Assembly: GCF_017939705.1 (NCBI RefSeq)
Contig: NZ_JAGKSQ010000013.1
Location: forward strand, 1-64,000
Direction: 5' to 3'
Length of the DNA: 64,000 bases
DNA from: Halalkalibacter suaedae
Lineage (GTDB): Bacteria; Bacillota; Bacilli; Bacillales; Bacillaceae_D
Both the position numbers and the translations under genes were made by a program. Position 1 is the first letter of the stretch. Every line of letters begins with the position of its first letter. Of this stretch, positions 30,502 to 42,648 are shown in pieces. The notes below the pieces were generated by a model. That model did not search any database. It saw only the letters and a list, made by a program, of their open reading frames with translations, and was not told the origin of the DNA.

Positions 30502-30972
30502 ATGCCTCGTAAAGGACCAGTCGCTCGTCGCGATGTATTACCAGATCCAATTTATAAGTCAAAGCTTGTTACACGTTTAATCAACCGTATTATGGAAGAT
30601 GGAAAGCGTGGTAAAGCACAAACAATCCTTTATAATGCGTTTGAACTAGTAAAGGAACGTAGTGGAAATGATCCTATGGAAGTATTCGATCAAGCTCTTA
30701 AGAACATTATGCCTGTTCTTGAAGTTAAAGCACGTCGTGTTGGTGGTGCAAACTATCAAGTGCCGATCGAAGTTAAGCCAGAACGTCGTACTACATTAGG
30801 TCTTCGTTGGTTAGTAAACTACTCACGTCAACGTGGGGAGAAGACAATGGAAGAACGTTTAGCTAATGAAATTCTTGATGCTGCTAACAATGCAGGTGCT
30901 GCAGTTAAAAAGCGTGAAGATACTCATAAAATGGCTGAAGCAAACAAAGCATTTGCTCACTACCGCTGGTAG
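30502..30972 (+). CDS. rpsG: 30S ribosomal protein S7
   Basis: 156 residues. Primary binder of the 3' domain of 16S rRNA, beside the E site. [18 protein letters not shown] and the C-terminal [18 protein letters not shown] are typical. ATG 30502 has GGGAGGGAAAG upstream; the frame opens 18 bases earlier but that start lacks a site. Second gene of the str operon. Confidence 0.98.
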   Translation: MPRKGPVARRDVLPDPIYKSKLVTRLINRIMEDGKRGKAQTILYNAFELVKERSGNDPMEVFDQALKNIMPVLEVKARRVGGANYQVPIEVKPERRTTLGLRWLVNYSRQRGEKTMEERLANEILDAANNAGAAVKKREDTHKMAEANKAFAHYRW

Positions 30973-31026
30973 GATTTATATTCAAATTTTAAATAAATTA
31001 TTCGAATTAGGAAGGAGAAATAACCT

Positions 31027-33105
31027 ATGGCAAGAGAGTTCTCCTTAAAGGATACGCGTAATATCGGTATCATGGCTCATATTGATGCTGGTAAGACAAC
31101 AACAACAGAGCGTGTTCTTTTCTATACTGGACGTGTTCACAAAATCGGTGAAACTCATGAAGGTGCTTCTCAAATGGACTGGATGGAGCAAGAGCAAGAA
31201 CGTGGTATCACTATCACTTCTGCTGCGACAACAGCTCAATGGAAAGATCACCGTATCAATATCATTGATACACCAGGACACGTAGACTTTACAGTTGAAG
31301 TTGAACGTTCACTTCGTGTATTAGACGGAGCTGTAGCTGTTCTTGATGCTCAATCTGGTGTTGAGCCTCAAACTGAAACTGTATGGCGTCAAGCAACAAC
31401 GTATGGTGTTCCACGTGTAGTATTCGTTAACAAAATGGATAAAACAGGTGCGGATTTCATTTATTCTCTAGGAACTCTTCGTGATCGCCTTCAAGCAAAT
31501 GCTCATGCGATTCAATTACCAATTGGATCTGAAGATCAATTTGAAGGAATTATCGATCTAGTTGAAATGGTAGCTTACTATTATGAAGATGATCTTGGTA
31601 CACGTACTGATGTCAAAGAAATTCCTGAAGAGTATAAAGAACAAGCTCAAGAATTGCACGAACAGCTAATTGAAGCTGTAGCAGAACTTGACGAAGAATT
31701 AACAATGAAGTACTTAGAAGGTGAAGAGCTTACTAAGGAAGAAATCAAAGCTGCAATCCGTAAAGGAACTTGTAACGTTGAATTCTACCCAGTAATCTGT
31801 GGTTCAGCATTTAAGAACAAAGGTGTTCAGCTTATGCTTGACGCTGTTCTTGATTACTTACCATCACCTCTTGATGTACCAGCTATAAAAGGTATTGTTC
31901 CTGATAGTGAAGAAGAAGTTGTACGTGAATCTGGTGATGATCAACCATTCTCAGCACTAGCTTTCAAAGTTATGACTGACCCATATGTAGGGAAACTTAC
32001 ATTCTTCCGTGTGTACTCTGGTACACTTGAATCAGGTTCATATGTTAGAAACTCTACAAAAGGTAAGCGTGAGCGTGTTGGACGTATCCTACAAATGCAT
32101 GCAAACTCTCGTGAGGAAATCTCTACGGTTTACTCTGGTGATATTGCTGCTGCTGTAGGTTTGAAAGATACGACTACTGGAGATACTCTATGTGATGAAA
32201 AGAGTCTTGTTATTCTTGAATCTATGGACTTCCCAGAGCCAGTTATCTCATTATCTGTTGAGCCTAAGTCAAAGGCTGACCAAGATAAAATGGGTATGGC
32301 CCTTGCTAAACTTGCAGAAGAAGATCCAACATTCAAGACACATACTAATGAAGAAACTGGTCAAACAATCATTGCTGGTATGGGTGAGCTTCACCTTGAT
32401 ATCATCGTTGATCGTATGAGACGTGAATTCAAAGTAGAAGCAAATGTTGGTGCACCTCAAGTTTCATATCGTGAAACAATTCGTCAAGCGGCACAGGTTG
32501 AAGGTAAGTTCGTTCGTCAATCTGGTGGACGTGGGCAATTTGGTCACGTATGGATTGAGTTCTCTCCTAATGAAGAGGGAGCTGGATTTGAATTTGAGAA
32601 TGCAGTAGTTGGTGGATCTGTTCCTCGAGAATATATTGGGGCAGTTCAAGCTGGGATTGAAGAGTCACTTGGTAACGGTATGATTGCTGGTTTCCCATTG
32701 ATCGATATTAAAGCTAAGCTTTATGATGGTTCTTACCATGACGTCGATTCAAATGAAATGGCATTTAAAATTGCCGCATCTATGGCTTTAAAAAATGCAA
32801 AAACAAAATGTGCTCCTGCTCTACTTGAACCTTTAATGAGAGTTGAAGTTGTAGTGCCAGAAGAGTACATGGGTGATATCATGGGTGATATTACAGCTCG
32901 TCGTGGACGAGTTGATGGTATGGAAGCACGTGGAAATGCACAAATCGTTAAAGCATTTGTTCCATTAGCTGAAATGTTTGGTTATGCAACTTCACTTCGT
33001 TCTCGTACACAAGGTCGCGGAACATACTCTATGTTCTTTGATCACTACGAAGAAGCTCCGAAGAGCATTGCTGAAGAAATCATTAAAAAGCAAACTGGAC
33101 AATAA
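31027..33105 (+). CDS. fusA: Elongation factor G
   Basis: 692-residue translocase GTPase. G1 is [19 protein letters not shown] (~17-35), G2 [12 protein letters not shown]3 DTPGHVD and G4 NKMD. The domain IV segment [16 protein letters not shown] contacts the decoding centre, and the C terminus has [33 protein letters not shown] precedes ATG 31027. Third gene of the str operon; the 131-base gap to tuf holds a hairpin. Confidence 0.98.
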   Translation: MAREFSLKDTRNIGIMAHIDAGKTTTTERVLFYTGRVHKIGETHEGASQMDWMEQEQERGITITSAATTAQWKDHRINIIDTPGHVDFTVEVERSLRVLDGAVAVLDAQSGVEPQTETVWRQATTYGVPRVVFVNKMDKTGADFIYSLGTLRDRLQANAHAIQLPIGSEDQFEGIIDLVEMVAYYYEDDLGTRTDVKEIPEEYKEQAQELHEQLIEAVAELDEELTMKYLEGEELTKEEIKAAIRKGTCNVEFYPVICGSAFKNKGVQLMLDAVLDYLPSPLDVPAIKGIVPDSEEEVVRESGDDQPFSALAFKVMTDPYVGKLTFFRVYSGTLESGSYVRNSTKGKRERVGRILQMHANSREEISTVYSGDIAAAVGLKDTTTGDTLCDEKSLVILESMDFPEPVISLSVEPKSKADQDKMGMALAKLAEEDPTFKTHTNEETGQTIIAGMGELHLDIIVDRMRREFKVEANVGAPQVSYRETIRQAAQVEGKFVRQSGGRGQFGHVWIEFSPNEEGAGFEFENAVVGGSVPREYIGAVQAGIEESLGNGMIAGFPLIDIKAKLYDGSYHDVDSNEMAFKIAASMALKNAKTKCAPALLEPLMRVEVVVPEEYMGDIMGDITARRGRVDGMEARGNAQIVKAFVPLAEMFGYATSLRSRTQGRGTYSMFFDHYEEAPKSIAEEIIKKQTGQ

Positions 33106-33146
33106 TTCGCTATAACATTTGTTATCGCTAATAATTTATTGTAAGC

Positions 33147-33188
33147 TAAGAAAGGTGCTAATCTTTAACGGATATTTCACCTTTCTTA
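33147..33188 (+). promoter_or_regulatory. fusA-tuf intercistronic hairpin
   Basis: A perfect 11-pair stem TAAGAAAGGTG / CACCTTTCTTA with a 20-base loop. No T run follows. Just upstream ATAAC / GTTAT makes a smaller stem (33111-33124). It may stabilise or process the tuf mRNA, which must be made in excess of fusA. Confidence 0.6.
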
Positions 33189-33236
33189 ACCATAAAAATA
33201 CTTATCTTTTGTTCAATTAAAGGGAGGAAATGAATC

Positions 33237-34427
33237 ATGGGTAAAGAAAAATTTGACCGTTCCAAGACACATGCCAACATTGGTACAATTGGACACGTTG
33301 ACCACGGTAAAACAACACTTACTGCTGCAATTACAACAGTTTTAGCTAAAAGATCTGGTAAAGGTACTGCAATGGCGTATGACGCTATTGATGGTGCTCC
33401 AGAAGAGCGTGAGCGTGGAATCACTATCTCAACTGCACACGTTGAGTATGAAACTGACAGTCGTCACTACGCACACGTTGATTGCCCAGGACATGCTGAC
33501 TATGTTAAGAACATGATCACTGGTGCTGCACAAATGGATGGAGGAATCTTAGTAGTATCTGCTGCTGATGGTCCAATGCCACAAACTCGTGAGCACATCC
33601 TATTATCTCGTCAAGTAGGTGTACCTTACCTTGTTGTATTCTTAAACAAGTGTGACATGGTAGACGACGAAGAACTTCTTGAATTAGTAGAAATGGAAGT
33701 TCGTGACCTTCTTTCTGAGTATGATTTCCCTGGTGATGACGTTCCAGTTATCCAAGGTTCTGCTCTTAAAGCACTTGAAGGAGATGCTGCTTGGGAAGAG
33801 AAAATCGTTGAGCTTATGGCTGCTGTTGATGATTACATCCCAACTCCTGAGCGTGACAAAGAAAAGCCTTTCATGATGCCTGTTGAGGACGTGTTCTCAA
33901 TCACTGGTCGTGGTACAGTTGCGACTGGTCGTGTAGAGCGTGGACAACTTAACGTTGGTGACGTTATCGACATCATCGGTATCACTGAAGAGCCTAAGTC
34001 AACTACTTGTACTGGTGTTGAAATGTTCCGTAAGCTTCTTGACTATGCTGAAGCTGGAGACAACATCGGAGCACTTCTTCGTGGTGTAAGCCGTGATGAA
34101 GTACAACGTGGTCAAGTACTTGCTAAGCCAGGTACAATTACTCCACATACTAACTTCAAAGCTGAAGTTTATGTTCTTTCAAAAGAAGAAGGTGGACGTC
34201 ACACTCCATTCTTCTCTAACTACCGTCCTCAGTTCTACTTCCGTACAACTGACGTAACTGGAATTTGTAATCTTCCAGAAGGCGTTGAGATGGTAATGCC
34301 TGGTGATAACATCGAAATGACGGTTGAGCTTATCGCTCCAATCGCTATCGAAGAGGGTACTAAGTTCTCTATCCGTGAGGGTGGACGTACTGTTGGTGCC
34401 GGCGTTGTTGCATCAATTCAAAAGTAA
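33237..34427 (+). CDS. tuf: Elongation factor Tu
   Basis: 396-residue GTPase that delivers aminoacyl-tRNA. GTP motifs are [10 protein letters not shown] (~18-27), RGITIS, DCPGHAD (~82-88) and NKCD (~137-140). The codon use is strongly biased, as for very highly expressed genes. AAAGGGAGG precedes ATG 33237. Last gene of the str operon, ended by a strong palindromic terminator shared with the converging MFS gene. Confidence 0.98.
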   Translation: MGKEKFDRSKTHANIGTIGHVDHGKTTLTAAITTVLAKRSGKGTAMAYDAIDGAPEERERGITISTAHVEYETDSRHYAHVDCPGHADYVKNMITGAAQMDGGILVVSAADGPMPQTREHILLSRQVGVPYLVVFLNKCDMVDDEELLELVEMEVRDLLSEYDFPGDDVPVIQGSALKALEGDAAWEEKIVELMAAVDDYIPTPERDKEKPFMMPVEDVFSITGRGTVATGRVERGQLNVGDVIDIIGITEEPKSTTCTGVEMFRKLLDYAEAGDNIGALLRGVSRDEVQRGQVLAKPGTITPHTNFKAEVYVLSKEEGGRHTPFFSNYRPQFYFRTTDVTGICNLPEGVEMVMPGDNIEMTVELIAPIAIEEGTKFSIREGGRTVGAGVVASIQK

Positions 34428-34434
34428 TTAAAAT

Positions 34435-34470
34435 AAAACCACCATGGAATTAATTCCATGGTGGTTTTTT
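34435..34470. terminator. bidirectional terminator between tuf and the MFS gene
   Basis: AAAACCACCATGGAA / TTCCATGGTGGTTTT is a perfect palindromic hairpin with a short centre. A T run follows on the plus strand and the mirrored A run gives a T run on the minus strand, so it can stop both converging transcripts. Confidence 0.92.
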
Positions 34471-34474
34471 CTAT

Positions 34475-35683
34475 CTATATTTGATTGAGTTCACGTTTTG
34501 ACTTTTCTAATCTACTAAACAAGTACATACATATTGGGGCGATTAATGTAAGTAAACCAACTGTCGAAAAAGCAACCCCCCAAGAGAAATTATCTAATAG
34601 AAATCCAAAAAACAATGGAGCGAATATAGTTGCACTGAATCCTAATATTGATTGGATACCAAGTGCTAGACCAAGTAGTTCCGGATCTGTTACTTCACTT
34701 ATCGCCGTATTATATATAGGTGAATCTGCAACGATAGTAAAACCATAGATTACTGTTAGTGCGATCATAATAATGAAAGGAATAGTAGTAAGCCATCCAA
34801 TGGTAAAGGAGCAGGCAATACTAACAAGTAAAAATAAGGTAGTTGTTCGTCCTCGTCCGTATTGATCTGAAAGAGTGCCACCTATATACGTAGCAAATCC
34901 CCCAATCATGATAATTAAGGCTCCAGTAATATTTCCGAATTGTAATGCCTGTGCTTCATCAAAGCCATTTAAGTTAAAGTAGAAAACGAGAAACGGACCA
35001 ATCCACGACCACATTGCATAAAGCTCCCAACAGTGTCCGGTATAACCAGCGTTAATGAGGAGATTCTTTTTTTGGAAAACTAGTTTCAGTTTAGATGTGG
35101 TCAATTTTAAAGGCCGATGAGAAATATTATCTGGTATATTTGCAAAAAAGACGAGTAGTGCTGCAATAAAACTTAGTAATGAGGTTGTTAGTATAACCCC
35201 ATTCCACCCAATCCAGTTTATCAACATCGCGGAAACCAGTAGTGAGCTTCCCGAACCAACAACAAGCGAACCAACATAGATCCCCATTGCTTTTCCTCGT
35301 TTGTTTGGAGGGAATAACTCGGCAACAATTCTCATTCCAGGAACATAAATACCGGCAACTCCAATTCCTGATAATGTCCGAAGAATCATAGCTGACCAAA
35401 ATCCATCAGCATAGAATGAAAAAAGAACACCAGAGATCGCTGCCAGTAGTGCACCGTACACAAAGAAATGTTTTGGGTGATAGTTAGAAATAAAGAAGCT
35501 ATAGAAAAAAATCGCCATTACATAGCCGGCATGAAAAAGTGCCATAATCCAACCGGATTCTGTAGAGTTTAGTCCCCATTCTTCTTGTAGAACTGGAAGG
35601 ACAGAAGAAAAATTAAACCATACCTGCATCGCTAAAAATTGTGCAAAGGATAAAAGCCATAATAGTTTTGTTGAATTACTCAT
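34475..35683 (-). CDS. MFS transporter, unknown substrate
   Basis: 402 residues with about twelve hydrophobic segments. The MFS loop 2-3 signature is represented by GSLVVGSGSSLLVSA and the GRGRTTTLFLLVSIA loop 8-9 segment; RTLSGIGVAGIYVPGMRIVAELFPPNKRGKAMG is a strongly MFS-like stretch. The substrate cannot be inferred. GAGGAGGAACT precedes the ATG, and a TGCTACAAT extended -10 (minus strand, 35711-35719 region) may drive it. It is the only minus-strand gene between tuf and the end of the S10-spc-alpha cluster, and the site is occupied by a different gene in B. subtilis, so it looks like an insertion. Confidence 0.85.
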   Translation of the reverse strand: MSNSTKLLWLLSFAQFLAMQVWFNFSSVLPVLQEEWGLNSTESGWIMALFHAGYVMAIFFYSFFISNYHPKHFFVYGALLAAISGVLFSFYADGFWSAMILRTLSGIGVAGIYVPGMRIVAELFPPNKRGKAMGIYVGSLVVGSGSSLLVSAMLINWIGWNGVILTTSLLSFIAALLVFFANIPDNISHRPLKLTTSKLKLVFQKKNLLINAGYTGHCWELYAMWSWIGPFLVFYFNLNGFDEAQALQFGNITGALIIMIGGFATYIGGTLSDQYGRGRTTTLFLLVSIACSFTIGWLTTIPFIIMIALTVIYGFTIVADSPIYNTAISEVTDPELLGLALGIQSILGFSATIFAPLFFGFLLDNFSWGVAFSTVGLLTLIAPICMYLFSRLEKSKRELNQI

Positions 35684-35765
35684 AGTTCCTCCTCTATATA
35701 TAATAGAAGAATTGTAGCATTATTTAATTATCAGATGTTAATAGGAATAGAATTAAAAGAAAGGA

Positions 35766-35794
35766 TTGCTTTTTATTCAAAAGGGGCTTATAAT
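35766..35794 (+). promoter_or_regulatory. sigma-A promoter P1 of the S10 operon
   Basis: TTGCTT, 17 bases, TATAAT. Upstream member of a tandem pair; predicted start near 35801. Confidence 0.8.
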
Positions 35795-35825
35795 AGTAAA
35801 AGTGTGATCAGCGTAGGTATTTCAC

Positions 35826-35854
35826 TTGCACTGATTTTTATTTTTGTGTATAAT
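35826..35854 (+). promoter_or_regulatory. sigma-A promoter P2 of the S10 operon
   Basis: TTGCAC, 17 bases, TATAAT, 60 bases downstream of P1; predicted start near 35861. Confidence 0.8.
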
Positions 35855-35860
35855 GTTGAA

Positions 35861-36296
<436 letters not shown>

Positions 36297-36374
36297 TTTA
36301 TAAGTATGAGTGTTACTCATCTTAATGATATGAAAATGGCAAAAAAATATGATTTTTTATAGGAGGTGTAACGG

Positions 36375-37004
36375 ATGACCAAAGGAATCTTAGGTAGAAA
36401 AATTGGCATGACACAAATCTTTGCTGAAAATGGTGAAGTCATCCCGGTAACGGTTATCGAAGCTGAACCAAACGTGGTTCTTCAAAAGAAAACTGTTGAC
36501 TCTGATGGTTACGAAGCAATCCAACTTGGATTTGCGGACCAAAAGAAAGCAAACTCAAATAAGCCAGCTGAAGGCCATGCTGCAAAAGCAAACACGGCTC
36601 CTAAGCGCTTCATCAAGGAAATCCGTAACGTAAGTCTTGACGAGTATGAAGTAGGTCAAGAGCTAGCAGTTAATACGTTCGCAGAAGGTGACGTTGTTGA
36701 TGTAACAGGAATTTCAAAAGGGAAAGGTTTCCAAGGTGCTATTAAGCGTCATAACCAATCTCGTGGGCCGATGTCCCATGGTTCTCGTTACCATCGTCGT
36801 CCTGGTTCGATGGGACCAGTTGCTCCAAACCGTGTATTTAAAGGTAAGTTATTACCTGGACGTATGGGTGGAGAACAAATCACAGTTCAAAATCTTGAAA
36901 TCGTAAAAGTTGATACAGAACGTAACTTGTTACTAGTTAAAGGTAATGTTCCTGGAGCTAGAAAAGGCTATGTAACTGTGCAAACTGCGGTTAAAGTAAA
37001 ATAA
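36375..37004 (+). CDS. rplC: 50S ribosomal protein L3
   Basis: 209 residues. Early-assembly protein reaching toward the peptidyl-transferase centre. [16 protein letters not shown] starts it; [36 protein letters not shown] is the glycine/histidine-rich extension. Strong AGGAGGTGTAACGG site before ATG 36375. Second gene of the S10 operon. Confidence 0.98.
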   Translation: MTKGILGRKIGMTQIFAENGEVIPVTVIEAEPNVVLQKKTVDSDGYEAIQLGFADQKKANSNKPAEGHAAKANTAPKRFIKEIRNVSLDEYEVGQELAVNTFAEGDVVDVTGISKGKGFQGAIKRHNQSRGPMSHGSRYHRRPGSMGPVAPNRVFKGKLLPGRMGGEQITVQNLEIVKVDTERNLLLVKGNVPGARKGYVTVQTAVKVK

Positions 37005-37029
37005 AGATTGTTGGAAAGGAGGACACATC

Positions 37030-37653
37030 ATGCCGAAAGTAGCTTTATTTAACCAAAACGGTTCCCAAGTCGGAGATGTTGAATTAGCAGATTCAGTATT
37101 TGGAATTGAGCCGAACGCAAGTGTGCTTCATCAAGCTGTAGTAATGCAACAAGCATCACTACGTCAAGGAACACACAAAACAAAAGGACGTTCTGAAGTA
37201 CGTGGTGGTGGTCGTAAGCCATGGAAACAAAAAGGAACTGGACGTGCTCGTCAAGGGTCGATCCGTTCGCCACAATGGGTTGGTGGGGGAGTAGTATTTG
37301 GTCCTACACCGCGTAGCTATAGCTACAAGTTACCTAAAAAAGTTCGTCGTTTAGCAATTAAATCAGCACTATCAAGTAAAGTTCTAGCAGAGGAAATCGT
37401 AGTTCTTGATAACCTTACATTTGATAGCCCGAAGACAAAAGAAATGGCATCTGTACTTAGTGGTCTTTCAGTAGACCGTAAAGCTTTGATCGTAACCGCT
37501 GATTACAATGAAGCAGTTGCTCTTTCAGCACGTAACCTTCCTGGTGTAACGATTGTTACTGCTGATGGTGTGAACGTACTTGATGTGATTAAGCACGATA
37601 AGCTTGTCATCACGAAAGGTGCCCTTGAAAAGGTAGAGGAGGTGCTTGCGTAA
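37030..37653 (+). CDS. rplD: 50S ribosomal protein L4
   Basis: 207 residues. Lines the exit tunnel through its internal loop ([29 protein letters not shown]). GGAAAGGAGGACAC before ATG 37030. In several bacteria L4 regulates the S10 operon. Its stop codon overlaps the rplW start by one base, indicating translational coupling. Confidence 0.98.
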   Translation: MPKVALFNQNGSQVGDVELADSVFGIEPNASVLHQAVVMQQASLRQGTHKTKGRSEVRGGGRKPWKQKGTGRARQGSIRSPQWVGGGVVFGPTPRSYSYKLPKKVRRLAIKSALSSKVLAEEIVVLDNLTFDSPKTKEMASVLSGLSVDRKALIVTADYNEAVALSARNLPGVTIVTADGVNVLDVIKHDKLVITKGALEKVEEVLA

Positions 37654-37943
37654 TGTCAAACGCTCGTGATATCATTAAGCGCCCTGTAATTACGGAACGT
37701 TCAACTGACCTAATGAGTGAAAAGAGATACACGTTCGAGGTAGATGTACGTGCGAATAAAACTCAAATCAAAGATGCGATTGAAGAAATCTTTGAAGTGA
37801 AAGTTGATAAAGTTAACACAATGAACTATAAAGGTAAATCAAAGCGTTTTGGTCGTTATACGGGTTTCACAGCTCGTCGTAAAAAAGCGATTGTTACATT
37901 GTCACCTGAGAGTAAAGAATTAGAATTCTTTGAAGGTGTCTAA
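37653..37943 (+). CDS. rplW: 50S ribosomal protein L23
   Basis: 96 residues. Sits at the tunnel exit and is the docking site for trigger factor and [19 protein letters not shown] near the N-terminus and a short internal loop before [19 protein letters not shown]-type region. ATG overlaps the rplD stop (TAATG). Confidence 0.97.
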   Translation: MSNARDIIKRPVITERSTDLMSEKRYTFEVDVRANKTQIKDAIEEIFEVKVDKVNTMNYKGKSKRFGRYTGFTARRKKAIVTLSPESKELEFFEGV

Positions 37944-37969
37944 GAATACTAGCGAAGGAGGGAACTTAA

Positions 37970-38800
37970 ATGGCAATTAAAAAGTATAAACCAACCAGTG
38001 CCGGTCGTCGTGGTATGTCTGTATTAGACTATGCAGATCTTACAACAGATAAACCGGAAAAATCATTACTTGCACCTTTACACAAAAAAGGTGGACGTAA
38101 TAACCAAGGTAAATTAACTGTACGTCACCAAGGTGGTGGACATAAGCGCCAGTATCGTGTGATTGATTTCAAACGTACTAAAGATGGTATTCCAGGACGC
38201 GTTGCTACGATCGAATACGATCCAAACCGTACTGCTAACATCGCACTTATCCATTATGCTGACGGTGAAAAGCGTTATATCTTGGCACCAAAAGGACTTA
38301 CTGTAGATACAATCATTGAATCTGGACCAGAAGCTGATATTAAAGTCGGTAACGCGTTACCACTTAAAAATATTCCAGTTGGTACAGTTATCCATAATAT
38401 TGAATTGAAGCCTGGTAAAGGCGGACAATTAGTTCGTTCTGCTGGAGCTGAAGCTCAATTACTTGGTAAAGAAGATGATTATGCTCTTGTTCGTTTGAAG
38501 TCGGGAGAAACTCGTTACATTCTAGCAACTTGCCGTGCTACAATCGGTCAAGTTGGTAACCTAGAGCATGAACTTGTTAACATTGGTAAAGCAGGTCGTT
38601 CACGTTGGTTAGGTAAGCGTCCAACTGTTCGTGGATCTGTTATGAACCCTAACGATCACCCACATGGTGGTGGTGAAGGTCGTTCTCCAATTGGTCGTAA
38701 ATCTCCTATGTCTCCATGGGGTAAACCGACTCTTGGTTACAAAACTCGTAAGAAGAACAAAGCTTCTGATAAGTATATCGTACGTCGTCGTAAAAAATAA
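37970..38800 (+). CDS. rplB: 50S ribosomal protein L2
   Basis: 276 residues. Needed for subunit association and peptidyl-transfer. [17 protein letters not shown] is the conserved start; the C-terminal [19 protein letters not shown] carries the histidine near the active centre. GAAGGAGGGAAC before ATG 37970. Confidence 0.98.
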   Translation: MAIKKYKPTSAGRRGMSVLDYADLTTDKPEKSLLAPLHKKGGRNNQGKLTVRHQGGGHKRQYRVIDFKRTKDGIPGRVATIEYDPNRTANIALIHYADGEKRYILAPKGLTVDTIIESGPEADIKVGNALPLKNIPVGTVIHNIELKPGKGGQLVRSAGAEAQLLGKEDDYALVRLKSGETRYILATCRATIGQVGNLEHELVNIGKAGRSRWLGKRPTVRGSVMNPNDHPHGGGEGRSPIGRKSPMSPWGKPTLGYKTRKKNKASDKYIVRRRKK

Positions 38801-38861
38801 CGGGATTAGGCTACGGTTCTCATAGAAGAACCGTGAGTCAGTCACGAAGGGAGGAATTCTC

Positions 38862-39140
38862 ATGGGTCGTAGTTTAAAGAAGGGACCTTTTGTTGATGAT
38901 CACTTGATGAAGAAAGTTGAAGCAATGAGTGAAAAAGAAGACAAAAGAGTTATTAAGACTTGGTCTCGCCGTTCAACGATTTTCCCTGAGTTCATTGGTC
39001 ATACTATCGCAGTGTATGATGGCCGTAAGCATGTACCAGTTTACGTATCTGAAGATATGGTAGGACATAAGCTTGGTGAGTTCGCACCTACTCGTACGTA
39101 TAAAGGTCACGCAGCAGATGATAAGAAAACAAGACGTTAA
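38862..39140 (+). CDS. rpsS: 30S ribosomal protein S19
   Basis: 92 residues. Head protein paired with S13. [18 protein letters not shown] and [16 protein letters not shown] are typical. GAAGGGAGGAATTC before ATG 38862. In the standard order rplB-rpsS-rplV. Confidence 0.98.
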   Translation: MGRSLKKGPFVDDHLMKKVEAMSEKEDKRVIKTWSRRSTIFPEFIGHTIAVYDGRKHVPVYVSEDMVGHKLGEFAPTRTYKGHAADDKKTRR

Positions 39141-39166
39141 GGTAAGTAAGAGAGGAGGTCAATCCC

Positions 39167-39508
39167 ATGCAAGCTAAAGCTGTAGCAAGACAAATTCGTA
39201 TTGCTCCTCGTAAGGTACGTCTAGTTGTCGATCTTATTCGCGGAAAGCAAGTGGGTGAAGCAATCGCTATTCTTCGCCACACGCCAAAAGCTGCTTCTCC
39301 AGTTGTAGAAAAGCTTTTAAATTCAGCAATTGCGAATGCGGAACACAACTATGAAATGGAGCCAAATAACCTTGTAATTAGCGAGGTATTTGTTGATGAG
39401 GGTGTTACCTTGAAGCGTTTCCGTCCACGTGCGATGGGACGTGCCAGCCGTATCAACAAGCGCACTAGTCATATTACGTTAGTAGTAACAGAAAAGAAGG
39501 AGGGATAA
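39167..39508 (+). CDS. rplV: 50S ribosomal protein L22
   Basis: 113 residues. Contributes with L4 to the tunnel constriction. [17 protein letters not shown] and the loop [18 protein letters not shown], which lines the tunnel and is a macrolide-resistance hotspot elsewhere, are of normal length here. GAGAGGAGGTC before ATG 39167. Confidence 0.98.
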   Translation: MQAKAVARQIRIAPRKVRLVVDLIRGKQVGEAIAILRHTPKAASPVVEKLLNSAIANAEHNYEMEPNNLVISEVFVDEGVTLKRFRPRAMGRASRINKRTSHITLVVTEKKEG

Positions 39509-39511
39509 AGC

Positions 39512-40171
39512 GTGGGTCAAAAAATCAATCCTACTGGACTTCGAGTTGGTGTCATTCATGACTGGGAGTCAAAATGGTATGCTGATAAAGATTATGCTGA
39601 TCTATTACACGAAGATATCAAAATTCGTGAATATATTGAAAAGCGTTTAAAAGATGCATCTGTATCTAAAATTGAAATTGAACGTGCTGCTAACCGTGTT
39701 AACGTTACTATATCTACTGCAAAGCCAGGTATGGTTATTGGTAAGGGCGGTTCTGAAGTAGAAGCTCTTCGTAAAGCACTTAACGTGTTAACTGGTAAGA
39801 GAGTTCATATCAACATCTTTGAAATCAAGCAAGCTGATTTAGATGCTAAGCTTGTTGCTGAAAACATTGCTCGTCAATTAGAGAATCGTATTTCATTCCG
39901 TCGTGCTATGAAACAAGCGATTCAACGTACAATGCGCTCAGGTGCAAAGGGTATTAAAACACAAGTTTCTGGTCGTCTTGGCGGAGCGGATATCGCTCGT
40001 GCTGAACACTATAGTGAGGGAACAGTTCCACTTCACACACTTCGTGCTGATATCAACTACGGTACAGCTGAAGCTGACACAACATACGGTAAACTAGGTA
40101 TCAAAATCTGGATCTATCGTGGTGAAGTCCTTCCAACGAAAGGAACGAACAAAGAGGAAGGAGGCAACTAA
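39512..40171 (+). CDS. rpsC: 30S ribosomal protein S3
   Basis: 219 residues. Forms the mRNA entry site; it holds a KH domain with [22 protein letters not shown] start with AAGGAGGGATAAAGC upstream, in the end of rplV (3-base gap). C-terminal [16 protein letters not shown] is conserved. Confidence 0.98.
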   Translation: MGQKINPTGLRVGVIHDWESKWYADKDYADLLHEDIKIREYIEKRLKDASVSKIEIERAANRVNVTISTAKPGMVIGKGGSEVEALRKALNVLTGKRVHINIFEIKQADLDAKLVAENIARQLENRISFRRAMKQAIQRTMRSGAKGIKTQVSGRLGGADIARAEHYSEGTVPLHTLRADINYGTAEADTTYGKLGIKIWIYRGEVLPTKGTNKEEGGN

Positions 40172-40173
40172 TC

Positions 40174-40608
40174 ATGTTAATGCCTAAACGCGTAAAATAT
40201 CGTCGTGAACATCGTGGTAATATGAAAGGTCGTGCAAAGGGCGGTACTGAAGTTCATTTTGGTGAGTATGGTTTACAAGCACTAGATGCTTCTTGGATCA
40301 CTAACCGTCAAATTGAGTCAGCTCGTATTGCAATGACTCGTTACATGAAACGTGGTGGTAAGGTTTGGATTAAGATTTTCCCTTCTAAGCCATACACTGC
40401 TAAGCCATTAGAAGTTCGAATGGGTTCTGGTAAAGGGGCTCCCGAAGGTTGGGTAGCTGTTGTCAAGCCTGGAAAGATTATGTTTGAAATTGCTGGTGTT
40501 TCTGAAGAAGTTGCTAGAGAAGCATTACGTCTTGCTGCTCATAAATTACCAGTTAAATGTAAGTTTGTAAAACGTGACGAAGTGGGTGGTGACGCAAATG
40601 AAAGCTAA
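40174..40608 (+). CDS. rplP: 50S ribosomal protein L16
   Basis: 144 residues. Binds near the A-site tRNA elbow. [24 protein letters not shown] is characteristic. GAGGAAGGAGGC before ATG 40174. It overlaps rpmC by 11 bases. Confidence 0.98.
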   Translation: MLMPKRVKYRREHRGNMKGRAKGGTEVHFGEYGLQALDASWITNRQIESARIAMTRYMKRGGKVWIKIFPSKPYTAKPLEVRMGSGKGAPEGWVAVVKPGKIMFEIAGVSEEVAREALRLAAHKLPVKCKFVKRDEVGGDANES

Positions 40609-40801
40609 TGATATTCGTAACTTAACCACTGCTGAAATTGAGCAAAAAACGAAATCACTAAAGGAAGAGTTGTTCAACCTTCGCTTTCAACTAGCGACTG
40701 GTCAATTGGATAATCCAACCCGTATTCGTGAGGTTCGCAAAGGAATTGCTCGTGCGAAGACTGTATTACGTGAACGTGAGCTTGGAATTAACAACGGCTA
40801 A
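40598..40801 (+). CDS. rpmC: 50S ribosomal protein L29
   Basis: 67 residues, two-helix protein at the exit tunnel. [37 protein letters not shown] is diagnostic. ATG 40598 lies within the end of rplP; the frame opens at 40574 but that start would add nine unconserved residues. GTGGGTGGTGACG serves as binding site. Confidence 0.96.
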   Translation: MKANDIRNLTTAEIEQKTKSLKEELFNLRFQLATGQLDNPTRIREVRKGIARAKTVLRERELGINNG

Positions 40802-40818
40802 AAAGGAGGTTTGCTCAA

Positions 40819-41079
40819 ATGGAACGCAACCAACGTAAAGTTTATACAGGACGTGTTGTTTCAGACAAAATGGATAAAACCATTGCTGTTCTTGTAGAAA
40901 CATACAAAAAAGATCGCCTATACGGAAAGCGTGTAAAGTACTCTAAAAAGTTCAAGGCTCATGATGAAGATAATAAAGCTAAAATCGGCGATATTGTTAA
41001 AGTTATGGAGACTCGACCACTTTCTAAAGACAAACGTTTCCGCTTAGTTGAAATTGTAGAAGAAGCGGTAATTATCTAA
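40819..41079 (+). CDS. rpsQ: 30S ribosomal protein S17
   Basis: 86 residues, OB-fold, binds the 5' domain of 16S r[48 protein letters not shown] is typical. AAAAGGAGGTTTGC before ATG 40819. Confidence 0.98.
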   Translation: MERNQRKVYTGRVVSDKMDKTIAVLVETYKKDRLYGKRVKYSKKFKAHDEDNKAKIGDIVKVMETRPLSKDKRFRLVEIVEEAVII

Positions 41080-41106
41080 TAGAATCCTTTATTTGAAGGG
41101 AGGTAA

Positions 41107-41481
<375 letters not shown>

Positions 41482-41519
41482 TAGAAGATTAAGAAACGCC
41501 CTGTCAAGGAGGTGCAATA

Positions 41520-41837
41520 ATGTCAATGCATGTCAAAAAAGGTGATACTGTTAAAATCATCTCTGGAAAAGACAAAGGGAAGCAAGGTGTGATCCTTGAG
41601 GCGTTCCCGAAGAAGAGTCGTGTCCTAGTTGAAGGAATTAACATGGTTAAAAAACATGCAAAACCTTCACAAGATAATCCACAAGGTGGAATTTTAAATC
41701 AAGAAGCACCGATCCATTCTTCAAACGTTATGCCTATCGACCCTAAGTCTGGTGAACCTACCCGAGTAGGTCATAAAGTTGAGAATGGAAAAAAAGTACG
41801 TATTGCTAAAAAGTCTGGCGAATTACTAGATAAGTAG
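41520..41837 (+). CDS. rplX: 50S ribosomal protein L24
   Basis: 105 residues with an N-terminal KOW motif ([41 protein letters not shown]). An assembly initiator. AAGGAGGTGCAATA gives 7-base spacing to ATG 41520; the ATG at 41526 is less well placed. Confidence 0.97.
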   Translation: MSMHVKKGDTVKIISGKDKGKQGVILEAFPKKSRVLVEGINMVKKHAKPSQDNPQGGILNQEAPIHSSNVMPIDPKSGEPTRVGHKVENGKKVRIAKKSGELLDK

Positions 41838-41863
41838 TCGGAGTGTGAAAGGAGGTCAATCGT

Positions 41864-42403
41864 ATGAATCGTTTAAAAGAAAAGTATTCAACTGAAATCG
41901 TTCCTTCTCTAGTTGAGAAGTTCAACTACTCTTCTGTTATGGGTGTACCAAAACTTGAGAAGATTGTAGTGAATATGGGTGTTGGTGATGCTGTATCAAA
42001 TGCAAAAGCACTTGATAAGGCTGTTGAAGAGCTTACTGAGATTACAGGTCAAAAGCCGTTAATCACAAAAGCTAAGAAATCTATCGCTGGATTCAAGCTA
42101 CGTGAAGGTATGCCAATCGGTGCAAAGGTAACTTTGCGCGGTGAGCGTATGTATGAATTCCTTGATAAACTAGTTACTGTTGCACTACCTCGTGTACGTG
42201 ACTTCCGTGGTATTTCTAAAAAAGCTTTCGACGGACGTGGAAACTACACTTTAGGTGTTAAAGAGCAATTAATTTTCCCTGAAGTAAACTACGATAAAGT
42301 CGATAAAGTTCGTGGTATGGATGTTGTTATCGTAACAACTGCTACTACTGATGAAGAAGCTCGAGAACTTTTAACGCAAATGGGTATGCCATTTCAAAAA
42401 TAA
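41864..42403 (+). CDS. rplE: 50S ribosomal protein L5
   Basis: 179 residues. Binds 5S rRNA and P-site t[45 protein letters not shown] and PKARDF-like [28 protein letters not shown] are standard. AAAGGAGGTCAATC before ATG 41864. Confidence 0.98.
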   Translation: MNRLKEKYSTEIVPSLVEKFNYSSVMGVPKLEKIVVNMGVGDAVSNAKALDKAVEELTEITGQKPLITKAKKSIAGFKLREGMPIGAKVTLRGERMYEFLDKLVTVALPRVRDFRGISKKAFDGRGNYTLGVKEQLIFPEVNYDKVDKVRGMDVVIVTTATTDEEARELLTQMGMPFQK

Positions 42404-42619
<216 letters not shown>

Positions 42620-42648
42620 TCCCAAGAACGGGAAGGAGGTAAATATAG

